NCBI RefSeq assembly: GCF_007754425.1
Contig: NZ_CP037452.1
Span: forward strand, 3,261,164-3,325,163
Reading direction: 5' to 3'
DNA: 64,000 bases
From: Gimesia fumaroli
GTDB lineage: Bacteria; Planctomycetota; Planctomycetia; Planctomycetales; Planctomycetaceae
Shown here: in pieces, positions 1-8,303 of the stretch
Layout of the letters: each line of letters opens with the position of its first letter
How positions within the stretch are numbered: the stretch's first letter is position 1
The notes under the pieces: generated by a model
Databases searched by the model: none
The model's input: the letters and a program-made list of their open reading frames with translations, nothing else
Told to the model about the DNA's origin: nothing
Translations under genes and position numbers: made by a program

Positions 1-972
1 CGGAAATCAGGATGGGAGTCATTGCGTTTTGTCCAGTTTTTGTATCGATTTTATCCCTGGTTCTTGCTGCATCTGATTGCGGTCCCACTCGCATTGCTGG
101 CATTGAAAACGTACTGGAGCAATAGCAGGAATTCTGAAACGGACTTTCCGGCTGAACCGGGGCAGCGAGACTCGGTTCTTTTGGCTTTCATGTATCTGGG
201 TTGGTTATTTCAGTCGTTTGCGTTCCAGCATCTGTTTGATTATGTGCATCCCCCTTCCCATCTGTTGGCGATCACCGTCATTGGTGGTTATTTAGGAAGT
301 CGTTTTCAGGAATGCTCCTTATCCTGGGGCTGGAAAGGGGGAATGGCGTTTTTCCTGATGATGGTGGTGCTCTCTTGTCCGGCATTCAAGCCCGAGCGGG
401 CCAGATTGTGGAAGACCTGTGTCATGAATTCCAGTAATGCCCATTTAAAATCAAAATTGGCTTTATTGGTGCAGGTCGATTGGGAAGATCTGGAAGCTGT
501 CAAACAGTATTTGAAAACACAAGACTTAAAAGACGAAGATTTACATTGTTATAACAGCACCCTGGTGTATTTGTATCCAGAGCTCAGTGTAAAACCTGCA
601 ACACGATTTGTCTTTTTTGATTCGGTTTTGATCTTTTGTCCGAACCATCGAAACGAATTGTATGCCGCTGTGAAGGAAAGTCCGCAAAAATTTGTAGTCA
701 CGGATCTGATTGATAGTGGCTTCAACCGCGATTCTGCTTTGGCGAAATCGTCGAGTTCGGAGCAACTGACACCTCCACAATATCCTGTCAGTTTGAAAGG
801 TGCCTATCCCTGGTCGCATCCTGTTGTCTTTCGCTCAGGACGTTATCTGGTCCATAAAATCGAGCGTCCCATGGGAAAATTTATGGGAAGCGGAAAAGTG
901 CCCACTGAAGATCGAGTCCAGGAATTCTTTAAACGCCAGAAAAAACAGAATTCAGAGAAACCGTCTAGCTAG
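1..972 (+). CDS. Membrane protein of unknown function, 5' end outside window
   Basis: The reading frame is open from base 1, so the gene begins before the window; a TTG at 22 could be mistaken for a start. About 323 residues are visible. The first 120 or so hold three hydrophobic segments (near residues 15-40, 55-105 and 110-130 of the visible part), followed by a soluble tail of about 190 residues with no motif I recognise. The layout, membrane helices then a mixed alpha/beta C-terminal part, resembles the end of a GT-C type (ArnT/GT39-like) membrane glycosyltransferase or another polytopic protein, but nothing proves this. It converges with the minus-strand YfhO-like gene. Confidence is high that it codes, low for function. 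Confidence 0.75.
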   Translation, partial: RKSGWESLRFVQFLYRFYPWFLLHLIAVPLALLALKTYWSNSRNSETDFPAEPGQRDSVLLAFMYLGWLFQSFAFQHLFDYVHPPSHLLAITVIGGYLGSRFQECSLSWGWKGGMAFFLMMVVLSCPAFKPERARLWKTCVMNSSNAHLKSKLALLVQVDWEDLEAVKQYLKTQDLKDEDLHCYNSTLVYLYPELSVKPATRFVFFDSVLIFCPNHRNELYAAVKESPQKFVVTDLIDSGFNRDSALAKSSSSEQLTPPQYPVSLKGAYPWSHPVVFRSGRYLVHKIERPMGKFMGSGKVPTEDRVQEFFKRQKKQNSEKPSS

Positions 973-1124
973 TGCTTTGTCAAGCTGGAAATTGAGGGTG
1001 GGGAGTGTTGTTTACGTGCTCCGTTGTCGCACTCTCGTGAGATCCATTATTTCAAAATTGAAATATGATACTCCACTAGTCTCATTCTGAATCATGCCCC
1101 ATAACAGTGAGCAACCACTATAGG

Positions 1125-3587
1125 TTATTTGTTGACGTCGAGTACGTTTTCGTTTGTCTTGGTTGCTTTCTCAGAGCGAAACGGCATGAGCAATAAAATC
1201 AAAATGATGGCAAGGGTGGTCACTGTGATGATACACCCGATTTTGAATCCAGGAGGCTCATAAGAGAGTTGAACCTGATGTTTGCCAGCTGGTAGTGGAA
1301 TGGCTCGCAATGAAAAATCAGCAGGTAAAACAGGAACTTCCGCTTCTTTAATTCGTGCAGTCCATCCCGGGTAGAAAATATCGGAAAGAATGAGATACCC
1401 GGGGGCATCCAGTTCCGTCATAATTAGAAGCTGATTGGGAGAGGCGTTCGATATTTCAGCCTTCTTGTAAGTTTGACGTTTCCCTGCAGGAAGAACATCC
1501 TGCGACAAGAGGACTTCTTTCCGCGGCTGCACGTTGGCAATCGAATCAACAATTTGTTTGCTTTGCTCATTGGGATTTAACGGTTTCGCCATACCGGTCA
1601 AAAATGTCCTTGGAAGCGGATCAGTATTTTCCAGAATCAAGTAAGGGATTAGGGCTGGTTCAGAGTTTCGGAACGCAAACTCTTCTGGAATGGTTCCCTG
1701 TTCAACTATTTTCCAGCCAGCGAGTTCGATCTTTTGATCGGTTTGCAGGATCGCGTATTTGATACTCATTAGATTCAGCAGTGGCTGTCTTGCTGTGTTG
1801 AGTTGGGGTTCAGCATAGCCTGCCATCATCAGCGAAGCGTCAGGTTGAGGGAATGTAGCCGCTGCCAGCAGGCCGAGGCGGACAAGCGGCACTGGCTCAT
1901 ATCCCTGTACTTTCAGAATCTGATGTTTCCATGCTTCCCGGTCGCTCAGCAGTTTCTGGCCAACCAGGACGCGATGCTGTCCCTGATTCTCTTTTAAGAA
2001 ATCGACGATCTTGGTGCCCTCACGAAATGAGGTCTGAGGAATGGTTCTTAAAATCTGCGCGCTATGTAGAGAAAGTTCCCAGGTACAGAGGATGCACAGC
2101 AGAATCAGGCCGCTGATTGCTGTCTTACGAGAAAGACACGCCGAGAAAATCGCTGCAGCAACTCCCATGACTGCAATCGTGATTGAGACCAGCTGCAGTT
2201 TCATGATTTGTCCCGGGTTGAGGCTCAGAGAAACCAGTCCTCCAGAAGAGATCATCAGACTTGTCAGGCAAACTAAACCTGCGGCGAAACAGATAAGGGA
2301 AAGATTGCGAAATTTTTTTCTGCTTGAATTTAAGAAGAGAGAGCCGATAGTTTCACAACCAAAACCGGCCAGCATGGCAATTACCAGCGAGCAAATCCAC
2401 ATGAGTCTCGCGGGAATACGAAACATGGAAAAGCCGGGGATAACATTATAGCAGAGCGTGTAAAAAGGGAGATGGGGGCCGAATGCGAGTAAGAAGGCCG
2501 CGAATCCAATCAAAGTAAGTCGGAGAACCGTTCGGTTTCGAATGGATGTTACGCAACCCAGACACGCAAGTATTAGTGGCAGGCATCCAAAATAGCAAAC
2601 CGTTTCCCAGTAATAGCCGCCTGGTCCCTGGTATTGATCTGGCCCTCCCCAGACAAACGGGTCCAGTAACTGTATCAGACTGGGAACAGCAAGGCTGCCG
2701 CTTTGTAGCGCTTTCAGGTCAATTCCCCCTGATCTGACTGCTTGTTGAGTATAAATCGAAACAGGAATCAGATCGATGGCAACCAACCCAATCGTCAGCA
2801 GTCCAGCGAAAAACCAGCCTCGGCTGATACTAACTGCTGAGACTGGAGTATACGAAGTCACAAGTTCGTTTTCTTGACTTAAAGTTTGATCAGGCTGTCG
2901 CGTCTTATTATTCTGTATCAAGGCCATCAATGACTCAATTACGATTGCAGATGTAAGAAATAGAAGCAGGTAATACAGTTCCTGAACATGTCCACAGAAA
3001 AATGCCAGAGAAATGAGAAGTGTCAGAATGGGAACCGCTTTTTTGCGTCGTTCAATTAAAAGTTCATAACCATATAAGATCCAGGGGAACCAGGCGATTT
3101 GCGTGATCGACGTGTAATGTCCTTCTCCCGTTTTTGCGACAAAATAAGGCGCTGCCAGAAAAATAATGCCCGACAAAAGACAACTGAAGAAACAGAGTTT
3201 ATATTTTCGACCGAGTAAATAAGCGCCCCAGCCAGCCCACCAATGATGGAAAACCAGCATCCAGCTGATAGTGGTTAATGCATTACTGAAAAAGAAGACC
3301 CAGTTTGGTGGATAGAACAGTGATGATTGCGGGGATCCCAGCCAGGGCATGCCAAGGAGTGAATAAGGGTTCCAGAATGGAAATTGATCATGCTGCTCAA
3401 AACAGATCTTTTGGTAACTTTTGAAGGCGATAAATTGATTCGTGGTGTCGTTGTGACCGTGATCCTGAGAGCCAACCAGAACATCAGTCGGATTGAGCAC
3501 GAGAGCCTGAAAGCAGATCGCGGAGACGATGGCGAGTACCAAAGCTGCGATCAGATTTTGAAACAGTCTGGAACTCATTTGCATCAT
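1125..3587 (-). CDS. YfhO-family polytopic membrane protein
   Basis: About 820 residues with many transmembrane helices and a C-terminal soluble domain ending in another helix. Near the N-terminus it has a first helix, then an outward loop containing DHGHNDT and FPFWNPYSLLGMP followed by FYPPNW. This is the typical first loop of YfhO/GT-C membrane proteins, where acidic residues form the presumed active site. Members are thought to transfer sugars from polyprenyl-phosphate donors to cell-surface polymers, but the substrate here is unknown. The frame can be extended to a TTG at 3653. ATG codons at 3587, 3584 and 3578 sit just before the first helix and are better starts, though none has a clear ribosome site. 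It may pair functionally with the partial membrane protein at the window edge. Confidence 0.8.
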   Translation of the reverse strand: MMQMSSRLFQNLIAALVLAIVSAICFQALVLNPTDVLVGSQDHGHNDTTNQFIAFKSYQKICFEQHDQFPFWNPYSLLGMPWLGSPQSSLFYPPNWVFFFSNALTTISWMLVFHHWWAGWGAYLLGRKYKLCFFSCLLSGIIFLAAPYFVAKTGEGHYTSITQIAWFPWILYGYELLIERRKKAVPILTLLISLAFFCGHVQELYYLLLFLTSAIVIESLMALIQNNKTRQPDQTLSQENELVTSYTPVSAVSISRGWFFAGLLTIGLVAIDLIPVSIYTQQAVRSGGIDLKALQSGSLAVPSLIQLLDPFVWGGPDQYQGPGGYYWETVCYFGCLPLILACLGCVTSIRNRTVLRLTLIGFAAFLLAFGPHLPFYTLCYNVIPGFSMFRIPARLMWICSLVIAMLAGFGCETIGSLFLNSSRKKFRNLSLICFAAGLVCLTSLMISSGGLVSLSLNPGQIMKLQLVSITIAVMGVAAAIFSACLSRKTAISGLILLCILCTWELSLHSAQILRTIPQTSFREGTKIVDFLKENQGQHRVLVGQKLLSDREAWKHQILKVQGYEPVPLVRLGLLAAATFPQPDASLMMAGYAEPQLNTARQPLLNLMSIKYAILQTDQKIELAGWKIVEQGTIPEEFAFRNSEPALIPYLILENTDPLPRTFLTGMAKPLNPNEQSKQIVDSIANVQPRKEVLLSQDVLPAGKRQTYKKAEISNASPNQLLIMTELDAPGYLILSDIFYPGWTARIKEAEVPVLPADFSLRAIPLPAGKHQVQLSYEPPGFKIGCIITVTTLAIILILLLMPFRSEKATKTNENVLDVNK

Positions 3588-3839
3588 TTCGAAAAAGACA
3601 GGATATGTGATCTTCCGCCAGTAATCGTGTTGGTTGTTCAAATATTGATACAAGTTGGCTCAAAATGTATGGAATCAGTAACATCATTTTGGTTGCCTGT
3701 GATTTCTGAAAGCGAAGCACCTATCTAAAAATAGAGAGTGGCGATTGCTTGAGATCGCATTATAACAGCACAGATTGTGCCAAAAAAGAGTTTATTGTGC
3801 TTCTCAGATCGATTGTTTTTGCAAGACAACTTTGGCACT

Positions 3840-4688
3840 TCAGTCACGATGAGGCGGTTGCAATCCATGCGGCTCAACAATTTTCGCATACATTTCAGGG
3901 CGTCGGTCAGCCATGCGGTCAATCACGTGTTTATCGGGGACTCGGTCTACCCTTTTGTTACGTGAGATGGCAGGATCGATTGTCGCGTAAAGAATTTCTT
4001 CGTCTGTTCCGGAGGCACTCGCTAATGTCTCTCCGGAAGGCGAACAAATGCGGCTTTTGCCGATAAATTGAAACCCGCGCTCATGTCCAACTCGATTGAT
4101 CGCACAATAATAAATTCCGTTTTCCATTGCGCGCATATTGACTCCATGCTCTGCCATACACTCTGCACCTGAAGGCCAGTTTGTAGGGAGCGCGATGAAA
4201 TCAGCACCTTGAAGCGACATGATGCGGGACGATTCCGGGAAGGCACTGTCGTAGCAGATATTGAGGCCAATATTCGCCTGGGGGTGTTCGAAGACGGCAA
4301 ATTCTCGATTGCCGGGAGTTGCAAACCGATCTACTCCCAGATAAGGCAAGTGTATTTTGCGATAGCTGCCCATAACTCCTTGAGGAGTGATGAGAACAGC
4401 AGCGTTATAGACGCCTTGTGCCGCATGTTCCAGCATCCCCACTACAACCGAGAGCTTCAGTTCGCGACATATTTGCTGCAACCGGTTTGTAGAAGGACCA
4501 GGGATCGTTTCTGCAAAAGGGATCGCCTCTTCCAGACTGGCAAAGCAGTAACCGGTGATTACACATTCCGGGAATACTGTGAGATCTGCTCCCGCGCCAG
4601 CTGTCACATTCATTTTTTCTATGATGCGCGCGAGGTTCTCTTCTTTTGACATCAGAGAAACATCCATTTGTACGCCGGCAATTTTCAT
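3840..4688 (-). CDS. Carbon-nitrogen hydrolase (nitrilase superfamily)
   Basis: About 282 residues, the usual length of a single-domain nitrilase-superfamily amidohydrolase. The catalytic triad is visible: Glu41 in FPECVITGY, Lys111 in YRKIHLP and Cys145 in NICYD. The family hydrolyses or condenses amides (omega-amidase, N-carbamoyl-putrescine, ureidopropionate types); the exact substrate cannot be read here. I start at the ATG at 4688 because the protein begins MKIAGVQMD, the standard first beta strand of the family, and a CAGGAT sequence lies just upstream. An in-frame ATG at 4718 would add ten residues. The protein is cytosolic. Its neighbours are on the same strand but separated by about 100-250 bases, so operon membership is uncertain. 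Confidence 0.9.
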   Translation of the reverse strand: MKIAGVQMDVSLMSKEENLARIIEKMNVTAGAGADLTVFPECVITGYCFASLEEAIPFAETIPGPSTNRLQQICRELKLSVVVGMLEHAAQGVYNAAVLITPQGVMGSYRKIHLPYLGVDRFATPGNREFAVFEHPQANIGLNICYDSAFPESSRIMSLQGADFIALPTNWPSGAECMAEHGVNMRAMENGIYYCAINRVGHERGFQFIGKSRICSPSGETLASASGTDEEILYATIDPAISRNKRVDRVPDKHVIDRMADRRPEMYAKIVEPHGLQPPHRD

Positions 4689-4813
4689 ATCCTGATATCC
4701 TCTGAAATGACGATCCATGAAAGACGCAATTCAAACTCGAACCACGAAATGGAGTTCGATTATAAAGGGCCGGCTATCGGGATTCTATTGCTTGCTGTCG
4801 ATTAACAAGAAAT

Positions 4814-5533
4814 TCAAAAGCGTTCCGTTGTTTTGAACGGAGATGCCTGTTGGATGGGAGGTGGAGCTTGTTTCGTGGGAGCCACTTGTTGCGGTGGAAC
4901 CAGGACACCTGATTCCACCAAAGTGATATAGGTCATTGTCAGTAAGATCGCATATGCGACAGCATTTCCAAACAGACCTTTACCGAACCACTTCAGTGCG
5001 CTGCCAGAAGATTTTTTCAAACGGAGTATCACTCCCTTGCGTTCTACGCTATAGACTTCATCAAGTACCAGGTGAGAGAGGAATCCGAGTGAGATTCCGC
5101 CCGCCATGAGAAATTTGACGGCGTAGGAATCACTGGTATAGGTTAAAAATACGGCCTCACCGGCAATCATCAACGCAGGCAGGCTGTGAAACATTCCGCG
5201 GTGAACAGCAAATTTTCCTAGAATAAAGGAACCGCCATATCGAACCGCTGCATAGGTCACGACGGCGACCAGGATGGCGGTATCAGGATCAGTGCTGACG
5301 CGGATCATACTCCGCATCGCGACAAATGAAGCAATAGCAGCTGTCAGGCTGAATAGCTCTTTAATCGGGCGTCCTGTTTCTGAGTCCAGATCGGGCAGCA
5401 TACCACCGATCCAGCACAAGACACCCGATAGAACTCCCTGAGTGGGAGTGAAACCAAAGAAGAAAGTGGAAACCGTACCGTATCCGATTCCCAGTAAACC
5501 ACTGACGCTGATATGTTCCTTGTAACCGGCCAT
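4814..5533 (-). CDS. DUF457/YdjM-type membrane protein, predicted metal-dependent hydrolase
   Basis: About 239 residues with several hydrophobic helices. It contains the family signature region: an early KEHISVSG (His), then GGMLPDLDS with two acidic residues, then HRGMFHSLPA and a later SHLVLDE. Histidines and aspartates at these points form the presumed metal site of the YdjM/DUF457 family of inner-membrane hydrolases; YdjM in Escherichia coli is SOS-regulated, but no such role can be claimed here. The ATG at 5533 is preferred over a longer frame reaching 5608, because AGGGA lies 11 bases upstream and the family usually begins right before the first His segment. The C-terminus is Pro/Gln-rich. 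Confidence 0.8.
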   Translation of the reverse strand: MAGYKEHISVSGLLGIGYGTVSTFFFGFTPTQGVLSGVLCWIGGMLPDLDSETGRPIKELFSLTAAIASFVAMRSMIRVSTDPDTAILVAVVTYAAVRYGGSFILGKFAVHRGMFHSLPALMIAGEAVFLTYTSDSYAVKFLMAGGISLGFLSHLVLDEVYSVERKGVILRLKKSSGSALKWFGKGLFGNAVAYAILLTMTYITLVESGVLVPPQQVAPTKQAPPPIQQASPFKTTERF

Positions 5534-5669
5534 ACGTATTCTTCCCTGAAGTTGCGGTACAATTCTGGAATCTGTGAGGCGAAATCCTTTCACCTGAGAT
5601 CGTAGCAAACAATGGGGACTCGGATCAATGGGACTTCAAATAAGGCCGATTCCAGTCAAAAAATCCGAA

Positions 5670-6473
5670 TTATTGGGAAATGATCTGCAGGACCTCGTCT
5701 TTCAAGGCTGCATTGACGGCCATACCATTGCCCGTGTAAATCGAAGGATTTCCGTCAAAGTCGATCCAATGTCCCCCTGCTTCTTCCAGAATCGGTACCA
5801 ATGCCGCTGCATCCCAGGGGCTCAGAACCGGATCTATCATGACTTCGGCACGTCCAGTTGCCACTAGCATATGGCCGTAACAGTCGCCCCAGCCCCGTGC
5901 CAGGTAGGAATTACGGCAAAGATACTCATACGCCTTCTGTTTACCAATCGTTTCCCAGCGGGTCATGGTTGTCGTGCAAAAGACAGATTCCGACAGTTTT
6001 GATTTGTCAGAGACTTTGGCGCGTCGTGGTTCCTGATTTCTAATTTTCCACCACGCACCATCACCTTTGATGGCATAGACAACTTCATCCAGTGCAGGGA
6101 AGCGACAGACTCCCATGACCAGCTTTCCATTTTCTTCCAGTCCCAGCAGGGTTCCAAATAATGGGACCCCTTGAGTGTATGGTTTGGTTCCATCGATTGG
6201 GTCCAGAATCCATTTGAATTCATTGGTGCCTTCAACGGCCGGCAATTCCTCTCCCATGATACTGTCATCTGGAAACGCAAGCGTGATTTCTGCCCTTAGG
6301 ATTTCTTCAGCACCCCGGTCTGCAATTGTCACAGGAGAGTCGTCGCTTTTGCGATCGACCTGAAGATCAGGAGACTGGTAATGTTGCAGAATCAGATCAC
6401 TGGCTTTTTCGGAAGCCAATAAAGCCATTTCTAAACGTGCTTTTAATTCAAATTGTTCTGAATGGATAGGCAT
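5670..6473 (-). CDS. Inositol-monophosphatase-family phosphatase, histidinol-phosphatase-like
   Basis: About 267 residues, standard for the inositol monophosphatase superfamily. Metal and phosphate-binding motifs are present: GEE at residues 74-76, WILDPIDGTK with Asp91 and Asp94, and SPWDAAA with Asp221. The close grouping of WILDPIDGTKPY with a following G-P-L-F-G resembles the HisN-type histidinol-phosphate phosphatases rather than true inositol phosphatases or CysQ, but this is a family-level judgement. The ATG at 6473 is chosen over one at 6515 because homologues start shortly before the first helix and GAAGACGA lies upstream. No other histidine biosynthesis gene is nearby. The enzyme should be cytosolic and Mg2+-dependent. 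Confidence 0.85.
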   Translation of the reverse strand: MPIHSEQFELKARLEMALLASEKASDLILQHYQSPDLQVDRKSDDSPVTIADRGAEEILRAEITLAFPDDSIMGEELPAVEGTNEFKWILDPIDGTKPYTQGVPLFGTLLGLEENGKLVMGVCRFPALDEVVYAIKGDGAWWKIRNQEPRRAKVSDKSKLSESVFCTTTMTRWETIGKQKAYEYLCRNSYLARGWGDCYGHMLVATGRAEVMIDPVLSPWDAAALVPILEEAGGHWIDFDGNPSIYTGNGMAVNAALKDEVLQIISQ

Positions 6474-6555
6474 AATTTCGTCTTCAATTTTTTTGATTTT
6501 AAGTCTGATAACCAATTAGAAAATCATAATAGCGATTAGTGATATTGAGAGCAGG

Positions 6556-7800
6556 TTACTCGTTTTCCAGGCGGTAAAGGTGCTCCCCTGCTTTTCGGAC
6601 AAGAAGAATCCCTTCCTCTTCCCGATTTGCAAATGATTCAATATCAATGCTGTTGGGATCCCGGTAGCCAAGATTAATTTTCTGACAGAGTTCCGGTGGA
6701 ATTTGTGAGGCCAGAGTCACTTGTACTCGAGGATATTCAACGCCGTCTTCAAACGTTCCAGTTCCTCTGACATGGGTCGAGTGTGCCAGAATTCCCCAGG
6801 GGTAATCCTTGAACTGATCCCACTGTTTCGTGAAATAATCCCGAACATGATAGCCGACTTCTTCAATCAGCTTTCCGTGTGTGATGGATATTTCTTTCAT
6901 ATGTGGGGCGTAGATAATTAATTCACCACCATCTGCGACAACCGGTTCCAGCTTGTACATACATTTTCCGGCGACCCATAATTCATCGTACATTAGCGGG
7001 GCGCAAGACAGAACCTGCTTGAATGGTTGCGGCTTGCGTTTGATATGAATCTGGCCGGATAGATCAGCCGCAGATTCCCAGGCTGCTTCCGGCGTGCCAT
7101 AAAACAGACCATACAGCGAACTATCTGGTGCAACGACAAAAGTGATGCAGCGCTTTTCGTTCGGGATCATAGAAGCCGAGCGATTGACAACATCACGAAC
7201 TGGAGTCTGTTTGACTCCAATGATTCCGACATTTGTAATCAGGGCGCCAAGCCAATGAAAAAAGTTCAATAGATCCGGACCAGAAATTCCGGGGAAAAAA
7301 TACTTACTACCACCCGAAAAGCCGACAACTTCATGCGGGAAAACGGGTCCCATGATCTGCAGAATGTCATAATTCTTAGTGCGCGCATTGATCGTGACGG
7401 GGACTTCCATTTCCAGAAGTCCTGAGGAAATCTCTGATGTCTGCTGTTTAGTGAGCGTTCCGATTTCGGTGAGTCTGTCAGGATTGTCCCACTCGTGGTT
7501 ATAAAGCCCGACATCTTTGTACTCGGTTTGTCTGGCACTCTCGGAAATTCCGAGTAAGCGGCAAATGTCTGCTTCGGGCATCGGGGGGTGTGTGCCTAGA
7601 GCGACCAGAATGTCAATCCGTTTAGCGACGGGACTGAGTATGCGATGGAACGTAGAAAAAAGTAGCGGCAGCGGAGCAGTACGAGTTGCATCTGGAACGA
7701 TCAGCAGAATACTTTTGTTTCGATAGTCCTCAACAGGAAGATTTAATTCAAACCACTGAATCACTTCCTGTTCGCTGAGAGTTTGGTGAAGATTTTCCAT
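6556..7800 (-). CDS. LarA-like (DUF2088) nickel-pincer family protein
   Basis: About 414 residues, the size of lactate racemase LarA. N-terminal DATRT, then ALGTHPPMP, then PHEVVGFSGGSKYFFPGISG carrying a His (about residue 156) and a Lys (about residue 166). In LarA the equivalent histidine binds nickel and the lysine is the thioamide attachment point of the pincer cofactor. This supports a 2-hydroxyacid racemase or epimerase of the LarA superfamily, substrate unknown. None of the cofactor makers (larB, larC, larE) is in the window. The ATG at 7800 is used; a TTG at 7806 gives only two more residues. It ends 83 bases before the phosphatase on the same strand, so the two may be co-transcribed. 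Confidence 0.85.
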   Translation of the reverse strand: MENLHQTLSEQEVIQWFELNLPVEDYRNKSILLIVPDATRTAPLPLLFSTFHRILSPVAKRIDILVALGTHPPMPEADICRLLGISESARQTEYKDVGLYNHEWDNPDRLTEIGTLTKQQTSEISSGLLEMEVPVTINARTKNYDILQIMGPVFPHEVVGFSGGSKYFFPGISGPDLLNFFHWLGALITNVGIIGVKQTPVRDVVNRSASMIPNEKRCITFVVAPDSSLYGLFYGTPEAAWESAADLSGQIHIKRKPQPFKQVLSCAPLMYDELWVAGKCMYKLEPVVADGGELIIYAPHMKEISITHGKLIEEVGYHVRDYFTKQWDQFKDYPWGILAHSTHVRGTGTFEDGVEYPRVQVTLASQIPPELCQKINLGYRDPNSIDIESFANREEEGILLVRKAGEHLYRLENE

Positions 7801-8303
7801 TGACAATCATGCTTTCAGATGAGCCCGCGCCAGGCTGTTGAACTTCGAAATTTGGACGAGCTAACAATGAAAACTAATTATATAAATATGTTTTGCAAAA
7901 AGTGAAACGACTTGGTGTTCTGTGAAAGTCGTATATCACACTTTTTATGATTCGCCTAGTCTCAAGGGGGTGAACTTCAGAGACTCCTTAAGATAATGGA
8001 ATGTTCACATTCTTTTTTCATGGAAGTCGAAAATTCATGAGAAATCCGACCAGATTGACTGGTCAAAAGCAGCGTGGATCTAGTAACCTCGTAAGATGCG
8101 CTTTGGTGGGGAGTTGAGGGGAGATCTCTCAGATTTCTCTCACAGGCCTTTTTGACTTTTTTTGTGAAAGTCAAAAGATCAGAAATTTATGTTCCGACCG
8201 ATAATATCGTTGGTCCAAGATCGATTCAGGACTGACTTATGCAGATAAATGAGAGAGTCTCAAGAATGCGAATTGCGTTTTGGGATCAGGCAGGAGGCCG
8301 TCC
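7801..8303. other. Intergenic region between divergent genes, with two inverted repeats
   Basis: About 500 bases separate the LarA-like gene and the SNF2 gene, which diverge, so promoters for both must lie here; I cannot place them by eye. Two perfect inverted repeats stand out: GACCAG-N5-CTGGTC at 8048-8064, and TTTTGACTTT-N7-AAAGTCAAAA at 8150-8176. The second could form a 10-bp A/T-rich stem in the leader of the SNF2 gene or serve as an operator. A 65-codon minus-strand frame here has no ribosome site or recognisable features and is not called. Confidence 0.5.
8150..8176. promoter_or_regulatory. 10-bp perfect inverted repeat upstream of SNF2 gene
   Basis: The arms at 8150-8159 and 8167-8176 are exact reverse complements with a seven-base spacer, about 130 bases before the helicase start. 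There is no GC-rich stem plus T-run, so a rho-independent terminator is unlikely. A protein-binding site or mRNA hairpin is possible; the role is inferred only from symmetry. Confidence 0.35.

Noticed and set aside
1048-1065. TATTTCAA-AA-TTGAAATA as a terminator between convergent genes
   Set aside because: It is A/T-only with a two-base loop and no T-run, so it is a simple palindrome and not clearly functional.
7977-8174. 65-codon minus-strand frame before the SNF2 gene
   Set aside because: No ribosome site, no domain, and it covers the inverted repeat.
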